The position numbers and the translations under genes are program-made. A model generated the notes under the pieces. It saw only the letters and a program-made list of their open reading frames with translations. It did not search any database and was not told the origin of the DNA. Of a DNA stretch of 64,000 nt, positions 1 through 8,568 are shown piece by piece; position 1 is the first letter of the stretch; each line of letters starts with the position of its first letter. Source of the stretch: Hyphomicrobiales bacterium. Lineage in GTDB: Bacteria; Pseudomonadota; Alphaproteobacteria; Rhizobiales; Xanthobacteraceae. The DNA lies in the NCBI GenBank assembly GCA_016185205.1, contig JACPOA010000001.1, positions 22,055 through 86,054 of the forward strand. The letters are read 5' to 3'.

Positions 1-221
1 ACAGCGACTTTTCGTATTGGGCTGCCGGTACGCGCACCCAGTGGAATGTCACGAAAGACTTCTACATGGGTCTCGACGTGCTCTATGCGAAGCTGAACAC
101 CGCGTCCTCGGGCGTTGCGACGCTTGCGTCCAGTGGTGCACAGCCAGGGGGTGCCTACACGCTCAAGAACCAGGACGCTTGGTCGTTCCGCTTCCGCGTC
201 CATCGCGACTTCTATCCCTGA
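1..221 (+). CDS. Porin, C-terminal fragment (cut by window edge)
   Basis: The last 72 codons of an outer-membrane porin are read in the frame ending at the TGA at 219-221; the 5' part lies outside the window. The segment alternates polar and hydrophobic residues as beta-strands do (WNVTKDFYMGLDVLYAKL) and ends in an aromatic-rich last strand (DAWSFRFRVHRDFYP), as the trimeric porins of Rhizobiales do. Such proteins are general diffusion channels. The strong terminator at 251-280 follows directly. The family call rests on this short end only. Confidence 0.75.
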   Translation, partial: SDFSYWAAGTRTQWNVTKDFYMGLDVLYAKLNTASSGVATLASSGAQPGGAYTLKNQDAWSFRFRVHRDFYP

Positions 222-250
222 TCGGTTGATCAAGGTTAGTTAGTTAAGAA

Positions 251-280
251 CCCCCGACGGGAAACCGCCGGGGGTTTTTC
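251..280 (+). terminator. Rho-independent terminator of the porin gene
   Basis: A 10-bp stem with one mismatch (CCCCCGACGG / CCGCCGGGGG), a GAAA tetraloop and a run of five T follow the porin stop by 30 bp. Confidence 0.9.
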
Positions 281-359
281 TTGTGCGCGCGGTTCAAGCA
301 GCAGCGCGAAGGTTGTCATTCCCCGCGTTCCTTCCGTCGTTCCCCGCGACCCGTCTTCG

Positions 360-450
360 CCAACCGCCTTCGTCCGAAGGCGGACTTCGGCGGTCAAGAG
401 GCTCCGACGGGCTTGGACATCAGCCCTCCGTAGCTTTAGCGAAGGAGGGA
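360..450. repeat. Intergenic palindromic repeats
   Basis: The gene-free stretch 281-539 contains a perfect 9-bp inverted repeat with a 2-nt loop (CCGCCTTCG at 364-372, CGAAGGCGG at 375-383) and a second one (CCCTCC at 424-429, GGAGGG at 444-449, enclosing GTAGCTTTAGCGAA). Sequences of this style are common dispersed intergenic repeats in Bradyrhizobium-like genomes; membership of a named family is an inference. I see no gene here. Confidence 0.5.
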
Positions 451-539
451 GGCGGGGAATCCAGTCATCACAGAGTGCGCGGTGGTTACTGGCTTCCGGG
501 GGCTCTTGAAACTGGTAACATTCATGTTACCTTAGGTGC

Positions 540-869
540 ATGCTCGAAATCCGTTACTATGTAGCTGCGGGCAGTCAGCAGCCTTTCGCAGAATGATTTG
601 CCGATTTGGAGCCGGTGGCCAGGGCCAGAGTCACGCGCGCCATCGCCCGCATGGAGCAGGGCAACCTCTCTCAGGTGAAGGCGGTCGGCGAAAGCGTGTT
701 CGAATATCGAATCGATTTCGGCCCGGGCTATCGGGTCTATTTCGGGCGCGATGGCGACGTATTGGTGATCCTGCTGACGGGCGGTACGAAGAAGCGTCAA
801 CAACGAGACATCGATGCGGCGCATGCGTATTGGCAGGACTACAAACAAAGCAAGCGCCGGCGGCGCTGA
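540..869 (+). pseudogene. RelE/ParE-type toxin (HI1419-like) interrupted by an in-frame TGA
   Basis: Reading from ATG 540, the protein starts MLEIRYYVAAGSQQPFAE, meets TGA at 594-596 (codon 19), and continues in the same frame through FADLEPVARARVTRAI to ...YWQDYKQSKRRRR at 869. With the stop ignored it is a full-length 109-residue member of the upstream-toxin family of HI1419/HI1420 modules (core motif YRIDFGPGYRVYF, then VILLTGGTKKRQQRDI). Relatives usually carry Trp at the stop position (the DDW or AEW motif), so a TGG-to-TGA change is the simplest explanation. A restart at TTG 606 would lack the first beta-strand. The antitoxin gene follows 13 bp downstream. An inactivated toxin beside an intact antitoxin is a typical decay product. 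Confidence 0.75.
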
Positions 870-882
870 ATGGAGACGAGAG

Positions 883-1194
883 ATGGCAAAAACAAAAAAA
901 TTCAAGGAACTGGTCCAGCACCATGCGAGGACTGACAAGAAATTCGCAGAGGCGCTTCTGCGCGAGGGCATTGACGCGATGCTGAGCGGCGATGTGGACA
1001 CCGGAAAGACCGTCCTTCGCGACTACATCAAGGCGACAATCGGCTTCGAGAAACTGGGGCAGGCAACCGCGACGCCGTCGAAGAGCCTGATCCGCATGTT
1101 CGGACCGCGTGGCAACCCCCAGGCCAAAAACCTGTTCAGCGTCATCGGGTGTCTGCAAAAGCGGGCGGGCCTCCGGCTTCGCGTCGCCGCATAG
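883..1194 (+). CDS. Antitoxin of the HI1420 type (HTH DNA-binding)
   Basis: The 103-residue protein is the expected partner of the broken toxin just upstream. It belongs to the putative addiction-module antidote family, which has a helix-turn-helix fold, binds the toxin and represses its own operon. Visible landmarks are the N-terminal FAEALLREGIDAMLSGD segment, the TVLRDYIKATIGFEKLG segment before the HTH, and the C-terminal NLFSVIGCLQKRAGLRL. ATG 883 is chosen because GGAGACGAG lies 3-11 bp upstream; an earlier in-frame ATG at 814 lies inside the toxin gene. The antitoxin appears intact. Confidence 0.75.
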   Translation: MAKTKKFKELVQHHARTDKKFAEALLREGIDAMLSGDVDTGKTVLRDYIKATIGFEKLGQATATPSKSLIRMFGPRGNPQAKNLFSVIGCLQKRAGLRLRVAA

Positions 1195-1223
1195 CGCCGC
1201 GCCAACCGCAGGGAACGCAACTC

Positions 1224-1568
1224 ATGGCTATCGTTCGCCGAACGCTGGACCACATCCGCCGGATGAAACCGAGGATTAACCGCGCCAAAATCGATGCGAC
1301 GATGGAAGCAGACATCCGTCGGCACATGATCGAGGACGGCCAAGACCCGGACCGCAACCTTTCGGACTTTACCCCGGTCGTTCCTCCGCAGGTGCTGCGC
1401 AAGCATCTCGGCATGACACAGGCGAAGTTCGCCAGGGCGCTGCGCATTCCGTTGTCGACGCTGCGCAATTGGGAGCAGGGTCGCGTGCTGCCCGATCCGG
1501 CGGCCCGCTCGCTGCTGACCATCGTTGCCAGGAATCCCAAGGCGGCGCTCAAGGCGCTGGCGGTGTAA
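1224..1568 (+). CDS. HTH (XRE/YiaG-like) regulator, antitoxin-like
   Basis: The 114-residue protein has a helix-turn-helix in its C-terminal half (LRKHLGMTQAKFARALRIP, then STLRNWEQGRVLPDPAARSL). Proteins with this layout often serve as antitoxins for RelE/HigB- or BrnT-like toxins and bind their own promoter. No toxin is encoded next to it: only 29 bp separate it from the preceding antitoxin, and the gene downstream is a convergent hydrolase. It is therefore an orphan regulator or the survivor of a second module. ATG 1224 precedes a conserved-looking MAIVRRTLDHIRRMKPR; the upstream ATG at 1149 lies inside the preceding gene. Confidence 0.7.
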   Translation: MAIVRRTLDHIRRMKPRINRAKIDATMEADIRRHMIEDGQDPDRNLSDFTPVVPPQVLRKHLGMTQAKFARALRIPLSTLRNWEQGRVLPDPAARSLLTIVARNPKAALKALAV

Positions 1569-1609
1569 TTCATTGCGGAATCGATAGCAGGACGCGTCAG
1601 CCTCTCGCG

Positions 1610-2494
1610 TCAACACCGTCCGATGAAATCCGCGATCCGTCCAATCACGTCGGCTTCCGCCAACAGCGGCGCATGCCCCTGGTCGGGGACTTCGAGCGTC
1701 TCGAGCGCAGGGTGGTGCGCGCGCATCGCCTCCACCGTGGCCGCCGACAGCAGATCGGAATTGGCGCCGCGGATCGCCATCAGCGGCACAGCGCTGAGCG
1801 CGTCGAACTGCGCCCACAGCGGCGGCAGCGGCCGCTCGAAATCGATGCCCTGCATGGTCTTGGCGAGATTGACGTCGTAGGTCGGCACCAGGCGGCCGTC
1901 TTCCTGCTTGAAAGTGCGGTGCGCGGCCGCCAGCCAGTCGTCGGGCGTGAGCTTGGGGAACTGGTGATCGAACAGCCGGCGCAGAATCTCGGCGGCTTCC
2001 TCGAAGCTGCGCGGTTGCGGCAGCTTGCCGACATAGCCCTTGATGCGCAGCAGCCCCTTCGGCTCGATCACCGGGCCGATATCGTTGAGCACGCAGCCTG
2101 CGATCGCGCTCGGCCGCAGCGCCGCCAGCAGCATGGCCAGAATGCCGCCGCGCGAGGTGCCGACGATGATCGCCGGCAGACAGTCGAGCGCGGTCGCCGC
2201 CGCCAGCACGTCGGCGAGCTCGACAGGAAACGAATAATTGGCGGGGTTGCGGTCATAGGCGGATTGCCCGCGGCCGCGATAGTCGAGCGCGATCACGCGG
2301 CGCGGGCAGGCGGCATCATGGGCCAGCGCCTCGGCCAGCGCGTCGAAATCGTCCGCGGTGCGTGCCAGCCCCGGCAGGCAGAGCACCGGCAAGGCGGGCG
2401 CGCTGCGCCGGCCATGGCTGCGCGCATGCAGCCGCAGCCCGTCGGGCGCGGAGATGAAGGTCGCGGTGGGGGCGGAAGCGGACATGGCGCTCAA
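1610..2494 (-). CDS. Alpha/beta-fold hydrolase
   Basis: This 294-residue single-domain hydrolase has an oxyanion/nucleophile elbow GTSRGG with Ser at about residue 114, the early PVLCLPGLARTADDF loop, the DYRGRG motif after strand 4, and a C-terminal catalytic His in PDQGHAP. Substrate cannot be read from sequence; relatives include esterases, haloperoxidase-like enzymes and C-C hydrolases. Two Met codons lie at the start (2494 and 2485); either is possible. It is convergent with the HTH gene at 1224-1568 and is followed upstream, in the same direction, by the transglycosylase gene. Confidence 0.85.
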   Translation of the reverse strand: MSAMSASAPTATFISAPDGLRLHARSHGRRSAPALPVLCLPGLARTADDFDALAEALAHDAACPRRVIALDYRGRGQSAYDRNPANYSFPVELADVLAAATALDCLPAIIVGTSRGGILAMLLAALRPSAIAGCVLNDIGPVIEPKGLLRIKGYVGKLPQPRSFEEAAEILRRLFDHQFPKLTPDDWLAAAHRTFKQEDGRLVPTYDVNLAKTMQGIDFERPLPPLWAQFDALSAVPLMAIRGANSDLLSAATVEAMRAHHPALETLEVPDQGHAPLLAEADVIGRIADFIGRC

Positions 2495-2544
2495 GGGCGA
2501 TGATGCGGTCGCCGCATCATCGCCGATAATATGACAGCCGTCGA

Positions 2545-4806
2545 CTAATTAGCCCCGCCGCGCCGCATGTCGGCCTCGACCACCAGCTTGCTGCCGCCGC
2601 CGAAGCGGGCGCGGTAGACCTGCAGGTTCTCCATGATCCGCTGCACGTAATTACGTGTTTCAGCAATAGGTATGCGCTCGACCCAATCGACCGGATCGAC
2701 CTTGGGATCGCGCGGGTCGCCATGGGCGGCGATCCACTGCCGCACCCGGCCGCGGCCGGCATTGTAGCCGGCGAAGGTGAGGATATAGGAGCCGTTGTAG
2801 CCTTTGAGCAGGATAGACAGTTCGGCGGTGCCCATCTGCATGTTGTAGATCGGATCGCTGAGCAGGCGGCCGCGGTTGTACTCGGCATTGAACACCTTGG
2901 CGGTGTCTTTCGCCGCCTCCGGCGTCACCTGCATGAAGCCCATGGCATGCGCGGTCGAGATGACCTTCTGGTTGAAGTGGCTCTCCTGGCGCGCGATCGA
3001 ATAGGTCACCGCCGGATCGACCGGCGGCGCGATCGGCTTGAAGTCGGGCAGGCCGACGATCGGATAGGCGTAGTAGTCGAGCGGCAGGCCGCGCCCATAG
3101 CCGCCCTTGCCGAGCATCAGCATGGCGCGGCCGTCGCCGTGCTGGCCGGCGACTTCACCGAGCATGGCCATGCCGGCGCTATCGGTGCCGCTTTCGCCGA
3201 GCTCGGCGTAGATCGAGGCCAGCATGTCGCGCTCGTCGAGCGCGTAGAGAATTTGCGCGGCGCGCACCACTTCGAGCTTGCTGAGCATTGCACGCTCTTC
3301 CGGCGTGAACTGCGGCGGACCGCGCAGACCCAGGTCGGTCAGCCCCAGCCGCGCGCGCGCGAGCTGGCCGTAATAGGTGGCGGTATACTGCGCCCCCGTT
3401 TCGTAGAATTCCTTGGCCTTGGCGCGCTGCCCCATGGCCTCGGCCGCGCGTCCCTGCCAATAGCCGGCGCGCCCGAGCGCGTGCGGATTGACGGTGCCCA
3501 GCGGGATCTGAGCGAAATGGCTGGCGGCGGTGGCCGCATCGTGCAGGTAGCGCAGCGCGATCCAGCCGGCGGTGAAATACGCATCGACCCGGTAATTGCC
3601 TTTCATCGGCGGGGCGGCTTCGCGCGCCACGCGATAGGCGGTCTGCGCGTCTTTGTCGTCGAGCAGCTTGCGCACCAGCAGGCGGCGTTCCACCCACCAT
3701 TGATCGAGATCGACCGACTCGGCGGGATCCTTGGGCGCGGTCAGGATCAGTTTGCCGGCGTCTTCCGACTTATTGTTGATGCGCAGCCACCGCACGCGCG
3801 CAAAGATGTAGCCGGCCTCGCCGCGCGCGGCCGCTGGCACCGCGTCGAGCAGCGCCTTGGCATTGCCGGCCTTGCGGATCACCGCCGCGCGCGCGCGGCC
3901 AACCGCCAGATCGTTGCCGCCGAGCCGCTCGGCCGCGCGCATGCCGGCCTCGACGTCCTCGGCATAGAAGCGATGCTCCATGCGCGCCTTGTGGTCGGCG
4001 CGCGTGAGCATATCGCCGAACATCTCGAGCACGCGTTTCTCGACATCGGCGCTGGAATCATCCTCGCGCCAGGCTTTGCGCACCAGCGCGGCGGCGCCGG
4101 CGCGATCGCCCTGCGCCAGCAGCGCACGCGCCAGCATGTAGCGGCCCTTGGCGGTGGACGGCGCACGCTGGGCGAAGAAGGCGCGCACCCTGGCGTCGTC
4201 GAGCCGGTCGTTCCACAAGGCGTTCTCGGCGCGGCGGCGGAACAGCGGGGCGTGCGGCCAGCTCGGATTGGCCTCCAAGAAGCCGGCATAGCGCTGGAAG
4301 CTAGGCTGGGTGTTGTCGCTGCGCAGGATCACCCAGTCGGCGAGCTTGCGCGCCACCGGATCGGCGATGGTCTTGGCGGTGGCATCTGCGTCCGCCGCCT
4401 TGCCCTTGCGCGTGGCCTCGATCACCTGCTTGACGGCCGCGATATCGGCGGCCGAGGTGGCGGCGGTGGGCGCGATGGCGAACGGGCCGGCGGTCGGACG
4501 CAGCATCGGCGTGAAGGTGGCGCTGCTGGCAAACAGCGAGCCGCGCAAGCCGACATTGGCCTGGGCGAAGGCCGACAGGCCGCGCTCGGACGGGCGGGAC
4601 TGCGGCAGCGGGGCCTTGCGGGCGGCGGCCGTCACCGGTTCCTTTGTCTTGGCGAGCGGGGCGGGCTGCTTGGCCGCGATGATGGCGGGCCGTGGGCGCG
4701 GCAAGGGAACTTTCTGAGCCGCGGCCATAACCGGTCCACCGACCAACGCGCCGGTCGCCGCCACGGCCCCGACCAGGCCCAGCAGGTTCCAATTAGTTCC
4801 GTACAT
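2545..4806 (-). CDS. Soluble lytic murein transglycosylase (SLT domain)
   Basis: The 753-residue exported enzyme cleaves the MurNAc-GlcNAc bond of peptidoglycan, forming 1,6-anhydro-muropeptides. An N-terminal hydrophobic stretch (LLGLVGAVAATGALVGGPVM) is a signal peptide or anchor; a Pro/Lys-rich linker follows, then a long alpha-helical region resembling the superhelical domain of Slt70, and a C-terminal SLT domain. The catalytic Glu is in RQESHFN (about residue 608), followed by AMGFMQVTP and the FAGYNAGRGRV motif. It is transcribed divergently from dapA, an arrangement common in Rhizobiales. Confidence 0.92.
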   Translation of the reverse strand: MYGTNWNLLGLVGAVAATGALVGGPVMAAAQKVPLPRPRPAIIAAKQPAPLAKTKEPVTAAARKAPLPQSRPSERGLSAFAQANVGLRGSLFASSATFTPMLRPTAGPFAIAPTAATSAADIAAVKQVIEATRKGKAADADATAKTIADPVARKLADWVILRSDNTQPSFQRYAGFLEANPSWPHAPLFRRRAENALWNDRLDDARVRAFFAQRAPSTAKGRYMLARALLAQGDRAGAAALVRKAWREDDSSADVEKRVLEMFGDMLTRADHKARMEHRFYAEDVEAGMRAAERLGGNDLAVGRARAAVIRKAGNAKALLDAVPAAARGEAGYIFARVRWLRINNKSEDAGKLILTAPKDPAESVDLDQWWVERRLLVRKLLDDKDAQTAYRVAREAAPPMKGNYRVDAYFTAGWIALRYLHDAATAASHFAQIPLGTVNPHALGRAGYWQGRAAEAMGQRAKAKEFYETGAQYTATYYGQLARARLGLTDLGLRGPPQFTPEERAMLSKLEVVRAAQILYALDERDMLASIYAELGESGTDSAGMAMLGEVAGQHGDGRAMLMLGKGGYGRGLPLDYYAYPIVGLPDFKPIAPPVDPAVTYSIARQESHFNQKVISTAHAMGFMQVTPEAAKDTAKVFNAEYNRGRLLSDPIYNMQMGTAELSILLKGYNGSYILTFAGYNAGRGRVRQWIAAHGDPRDPKVDPVDWVERIPIAETRNYVQRIMENLQVYRARFGGGSKLVVEADMRRGGAN

Positions 4807-5062
4807 TCAAGCCTTTGCCCTTAAGTCCCGGCGACCCGACTCAAGGCCGCACAACGCGTCTGGCCTCCCCATTAAGCCAATATGGTTGATGAAGGGATAC
4901 CCCTAATTTGTCGCGATCGTTAACCCCGAACGGGGGCAAAACCGGGGCGGCGGCATCGATCAAGCCTATTCATGGACGCATTCGACCGGAGGGCTTTCAT
5001 CGCCGCGGGCGACCCGATATTGATGGGTTTCACGTCCCTACGCTTGGTGGAGAAGTCGTGCC

Positions 5063-5965
5063 ATGACCGCCCAAATGTCAGCGAAGACGAGCTTTCGAGG
5101 CTCCTTCACCGCGCTCGTCACGCCGTTCAAAAACGGCGCGCTCGACGAAAAGGCGTTCCGCGAGCTGGTCGATTGGCAGATCGGCGAGGGCACCAACGGC
5201 CTGGTGCCGGTCGGCACCACCGGCGAGAGCCCGACGTTGTCGCATGCCGAGCACGACCGGGTGGTGGAATGGTGCGTCGACCAGGCCAAGGGCCGGGTGC
5301 CGGTGATCGCCGGGGCCGGCTCGAACTCGACCGCCGAGGCGATCGAACTGTCGCAGCACGCCGAGAAGGCAGGCGCCGACGCGGTGCTGATCGTGACGCC
5401 CTATTACAACAAGCCGACCCAGGAGGGGCTGTACCAGCACTACAAGGCAATCAACGACGCCATCGGCATTCCGATCATCATCTACAACATCCCCGGCAGA
5501 TCAGTCATTGACATGTCGGTCGACACCATGAAGCGGCTGTTCGAGTGCAAGAACATCGCCGGCGTCAAGGATGCCACCGCCAATATGGTGCGGGTGTCGC
5601 AGCAGCGCGCGGAGCTGGGGCCCAATTTCAATCAGATGTCGGGCGAGGACGCCACCTGCCTCGGCTTCATGGCGCATGGCGGCCACGGGTGCATTTCGGT
5701 GACCTCGAACGTGGCGCCGCGGCTGTGCGCCGAATTCCAGGGCGCGTGCCTGAAGGGCGACTACGCCACCGCGCTCAAGCTGCAGGACAAGTTGATGCCG
5801 CTGCACACGCATCTGTTCGTCGAGACCAATCCGGCGCCGGCCAAGTATGCGCTCTCGGTGCTCGGCAAGTGCGCCGACACGGTGCGGCTGCCAATGGTGC
5901 CGCTGTCGGACAAGTCGAAGGCGCTGGTGCGCGAGGCCATGGTGCACGCCGGGTTGATCAATTAG
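5063..5965 (+). CDS. dapA: 4-Hydroxy-tetrahydrodipicolinate synthase
   Basis: DapA condenses pyruvate with aspartate semialdehyde, the committing step of lysine and meso-diaminopimelate synthesis. The 300-residue TIM barrel shows the GTTGESPTL substrate loop, the [11 protein letters not shown] motif, the YNIPGRS catalytic Tyr (about 141) and the Schiff-base Lys in GVKDAT (about 169). ATG 5063 follows a GGAG at about 12 bp; ATG 5075 (MSAK) is an alternative. The TAG stop abuts a palindromic repeat. dapA, mscL and smpB run in the same direction with short gaps. Confidence 0.97.
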   Translation: MTAQMSAKTSFRGSFTALVTPFKNGALDEKAFRELVDWQIGEGTNGLVPVGTTGESPTLSHAEHDRVVEWCVDQAKGRVPVIAGAGSNSTAEAIELSQHAEKAGADAVLIVTPYYNKPTQEGLYQHYKAINDAIGIPIIIYNIPGRSVIDMSVDTMKRLFECKNIAGVKDATANMVRVSQQRAELGPNFNQMSGEDATCLGFMAHGGHGCISVTSNVAPRLCAEFQGACLKGDYATALKLQDKLMPLHTHLFVETNPAPAKYALSVLGKCADTVRLPMVPLSDKSKALVREAMVHAGLIN

Positions 5966-6013
5966 CGCGTGATCCCGAAAAGTGGGCCCCGGTTTTCGGA
6001 CAAGATCACGCGC
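5965..6013. repeat. 49-bp dispersed palindromic repeat, copy 1
   Basis: Perfect 10-bp terminal inverted repeats (GCGCGTGATC and GATCACGCGC) flank a conserved core with CCGAAAAGTGGG and CCGGTTTTCGG. It begins at the last base of the dapA stop codon. A near-identical copy lies at 28690-28734. It creates a spurious GTG-initiated N-terminal extension of mscL ([13 protein letters not shown]), which is not coding. Confidence 0.85.
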
Positions 6014-6025
6014 CGGCAAAACAGC

Positions 6026-6433
6026 ATGCTTGAAGAATTCAAGAAATTCGCGCTGCGCGGCAATGTGGTCGATCTCGCCATCGGCGTGATCATCGGCGCG
6101 GCCTTCGGCGCCATCGTGCAGTCGCTGGTCGGCGACATCATCATGCCGGTGGTGGGCGCCGTCACTGGCGGGCTCGACTTTTCGAACTACTTCCTGCCGC
6201 TCTCGCACCAGGTCACGGCCGGCACCTTAGTTGAGGCAAAAAAACAAGGCGCTGTATTGGCTTGGGGGAGCTTTCTCACTATCGTCATTAACTTCATCAT
6301 CATCGCTTTTGTGCTGTTTTTGGCGATCCGCGCGCTCGGCCGCATGATGGCCAAGGAAGCCGAGAAGGCCCCGGCGCTGTCGAAGCAGGAACAGCTGCTC
6401 ACCGAAATCCGCGATCTGTTGAAGTCGCGCTGA
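6026..6433 (+). CDS. mscL: Large-conductance mechanosensitive channel
   Basis: MscL is the homopentameric inner-membrane valve that opens under extreme membrane tension during osmotic downshock. The 135-residue protein shows the cytoplasmic N-terminal helix ([18 protein letters not shown]), the TM1 pore helix with [15 protein letters not shown], the periplasmic loop, TM2 ([20 protein letters not shown]) and the C-terminal amphipathic helix ending [14 protein letters not shown] 6026 is chosen because all residues before it come from the palindromic repeat. It lies between dapA and smpB. Confidence 0.96.
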   Translation: MLEEFKKFALRGNVVDLAIGVIIGAAFGAIVQSLVGDIIMPVVGAVTGGLDFSNYFLPLSHQVTAGTLVEAKKQGAVLAWGSFLTIVINFIIIAFVLFLAIRALGRMMAKEAEKAPALSKQEQLLTEIRDLLKSR

Positions 6434-6451
6434 ACATCTATAAAGAACCTC

Positions 6452-6925
6452 ATGGCCGAAAAACCCGAGCGCCGCTTCAAGGCGGTGGCCGAAAACCGCA
6501 AGGCGCGGTTCAACTACGAGATCGGCGAGGTCATCGAGGCCGGCATCGTGCTGACCGGCAGCGAGGTCAAATCGCTGCGCGCCGGCAAGGCCACCATCGC
6601 CGAATCCTACGCCGACGCGCGCGCCGGCGAGATCTGGCTGATCAACGCCAATATCCCGGAATATCTGCAGGCGCACCGCTACAATCATCTGCCCAAGCGG
6701 CCGCGCAAGCTGCTGTTGCATCAGCGCCAGATCAACAAGCTCGCCGGCGCGGTCGAGCGCGAGGGCATGACCATCGTGCCGCTCAGGCTCTATTTCAACG
6801 AGCGCGGCCGCGCCAAGATCGCCATCGCGCTCGGCAAAGGCAAGAAGCTGCACGACAAGCGCGAGACCGAGAAAAAACGCTCCTGGGAGCGCGAGCGCGG
6901 CCGGCTGATGCGGGAGAAGGGCTGA
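6452..6925 (+). CDS. smpB: SsrA-binding protein
   Basis: SmpB binds tmRNA and delivers it to ribosomes stalled on broken mRNA (trans-translation). The 157-residue protein contains the family signature ([39 protein letters not shown]), the KRPRKLLLH segment and the basic C-terminal tail [13 protein letters not shown] that enters the mRNA channel. It starts 18 bp after mscL. The tmRNA gene is not in this window. Confidence 0.97.
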   Translation: MAEKPERRFKAVAENRKARFNYEIGEVIEAGIVLTGSEVKSLRAGKATIAESYADARAGEIWLINANIPEYLQAHRYNHLPKRPRKLLLHQRQINKLAGAVEREGMTIVPLRLYFNERGRAKIAIALGKGKKLHDKRETEKKRSWERERGRLMREKG

Positions 6926-6956
6926 AGCCGGCCCGCCGCGCGCTTCCGGGTTGCGT

Positions 6957-7478
6957 CTACTGGATCACGCCGCAGGCGATACGACCACCGGCATCGCCGG
7001 TCGGGTCGGTCTTGTAGTCGTCGCTGCCGGCATGGATGACCAAGGCCGAGCCGTCGGCGTCGTATACCGAGTTCGGCTTGCCCTTCTCGAGCGTGATGTT
7101 GGCGTTCACCACTTCGACCGTCAGGTCGCCGCTCTGCGGGATGTGCAGGTTGGGCATATCGCCGGCGTGATAACCTTCCGCCGCCAGCATGCCATGCTTT
7201 TTGTTGGTCGGATTGAAGTGGCCGCCGGCCGAGGTGAAAGGCGCCTCGCATTTGCCGACCGCATGCACGTGGAAGGCGTGCTCGCCGGGCGGCATGCCTT
7301 TGACAGAAACATTGATCAGCACGCCATGCGGCGTCTGGGTCAGGTTGGCCGAGCCCACGTCCTTGCCCCCGGCATCCTTCAACGCGGCGGTGGTGGTTTG
7401 TGCCGCCGCAGGCAGCGTCGGCGCGCCAAGAAGGATCGCCGCGAAGGCGCCGAACATCAGCCGTTCGATGGTCGTCAT
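6957..7478 (-). CDS. sodC: Cu/Zn superoxide dismutase, periplasmic
   Basis: SodC disproportionates superoxide in the periplasm. The 173-residue protein has a signal peptide (MFGAFAAILLGAPTLPAAAQ), copper/zinc ligands in HAFHVHAVGKCE and GGHFNPTNKKHG, GDMPNL, and the last ligand/charged loop in ALVIHAGSDDY. The C-terminal GGRIACGVI supplies the second Cys of the conserved disulfide. ATG 7478 is chosen because it opens a standard signal peptide; residues encoded upstream are not secretory. It is convergent with smpB, leaving only 31 bp. Confidence 0.95.
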   Translation of the reverse strand: MTTIERLMFGAFAAILLGAPTLPAAAQTTTAALKDAGGKDVGSANLTQTPHGVLINVSVKGMPPGEHAFHVHAVGKCEAPFTSAGGHFNPTNKKHGMLAAEGYHAGDMPNLHIPQSGDLTVEVVNANITLEKGKPNSVYDADGSALVIHAGSDDYKTDPTGDAGGRIACGVIQ

Positions 7479-7606
7479 GATGTAGCTCCCCGGTGTTGTA
7501 TGTTTCAGTATGGAGCGGAACTGGCGGCCGGCCCAAGAGTTCGGGGCCTTGACCGGATAATTGCAATCACGATGCTGTGAAGGCGCTGCCGCAAGGACCA
7601 CCCGCC

Positions 7607-7996
7607 ATGCCGCCGACCCGGCTCGATCACTGCGTCATCCACGTCTCCGACTGGGAGCGCTCGAACGCCTTCTACACCCAGGTCATGGGCGCCGAGCTGG
7701 TGGCGCGGCCGGTCGGCTTTGCCTATCGCTTCGGCGACAAGCAGCTCAACGTGCACGGCCCCGGCGTGGCGCCTGCGGAAGTGGCGCGGCTGCCAGTGCA
7801 GCCCGGCAATTCCGATCTGTGCTTCGAATGGCGCGGGCCGATCGCGGACGCCATCGCGCACCTCAAGGCACACGGCGTCGCGGTCGAGCGCGGGCCGTTG
7901 CAACGCTTCGGCGCCAAGGGGCCCGGCACGTCGGTCTATTTCCGCGATCCGGATGGGTCGCTGATGGAATTTATGTCTTATGGAGCTGTTAAATGA
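7607..7996 (+). CDS. VOC-family (glyoxalase/bleomycin-resistance fold) protein
   Basis: The 129-residue protein has the paired beta-alpha-beta-beta-beta units of the vicinal oxygen chelate superfamily: LDHCVIHVSDWERSNAFY with a metal-ligand His, NVHGPGV, and FRDPDGSLMEFMSY with the C-terminal Glu ligand. Members are glyoxalases, dioxygenases or small-molecule binders; the exact role is unknown. ATG 7607 is preceded by AAGGACC. Its stop overlaps the start of the peroxiredoxin gene (ATGA), so the two are translationally coupled. Confidence 0.88.
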   Translation: MPPTRLDHCVIHVSDWERSNAFYTQVMGAELVARPVGFAYRFGDKQLNVHGPGVAPAEVARLPVQPGNSDLCFEWRGPIADAIAHLKAHGVAVERGPLQRFGAKGPGTSVYFRDPDGSLMEFMSYGAVK

Positions 7997-8568
7997 CCGA
8001 AGCGCCCGGCACGCATGATCCGAATATCCTGCCGCCCAATATTCCGGCGCCGCTGGACGACGGTGCGGCCAAGCATCTCGCAGGCCAGCGCATGCCTGAC
8101 CTCGCGTTGCCGGCGACTGATGGCACAAGCGTCAACCTGTCGAAGCTCGTGGGCCGCACTGTCGTCTACATCTACCCGCGCACCGGCGTGCCGGGCGTCG
8201 ATCTGCCGTCGGGCTGGAACGATATTCCGGGCGCGCGCGGCTGCACGCCGCAGTCCTGTTCGTTCCGCGATTATTTCGACGAGCTCAAGCGGCTGGGCGT
8301 GGCGCAGCTTTACGGGCTGTCGACGCAGGACACCGCCTACCAGCAGGAAGCGGCGACACGATTGCATCTGCCGTTCGCGATCCTGTCGGACGAAAAGCTC
8401 GCGCTCACCATGGCGCTCAGGCTGCCGACCTTTACGGTCGTCGGCGTGACGCTGTTGAAGCGCATGGCGCTGGTGATCGATGCTGGCACTATCACCAAGG
8501 CATTTTACCCGGTGTTTCCGCCCGACCAGAGCGCAGCCGAGGTGATTGGCTGGCTTCAGTCTAAATAA
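7993..8568 (+). CDS. Peroxiredoxin/redoxin-family protein
   Basis: The 191-residue thioredoxin-fold protein has VVYIYPRTGVPG in place of the usual FYP-x-(D/A)-xTPGC, and its cysteines lie in GARGCTPQSCSFRD, the C-x4-C spacing of bacterioferritin-comigratory/PrxQ-like redoxins. It probably reduces peroxides with thiol electrons. It overlaps the VOC gene by 4 bp and its 3' end overlaps the convergent uracil-DNA glycosylase gene by 13 bp. Confidence 0.82.
   Translation: MTEAPGTHDPNILPPNIPAPLDDGAAKHLAGQRMPDLALPATDGTSVNLSKLVGRTVVYIYPRTGVPGVDLPSGWNDIPGARGCTPQSCSFRDYFDELKRLGVAQLYGLSTQDTAYQQEAATRLHLPFAILSDEKLALTMALRLPTFTVVGVTLLKRMALVIDAGTITKAFYPVFPPDQSAAEVIGWLQSK

Noticed and set aside
2722..4824. 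A 700-residue frame on the plus strand, antiparallel to the transglycosylase gene
   Set aside because: Mirror frame of a real gene in GC-rich DNA. Composition is Ala/Gly/Arg/His-rich without domains, and the minus-strand protein has a clear SLT domain.
5965..6025. An N-terminal extension of MscL starting at GTG 5969
   Set aside because: The extra residues are encoded by a palindromic repeat that recurs at 28690-28734 in another context.
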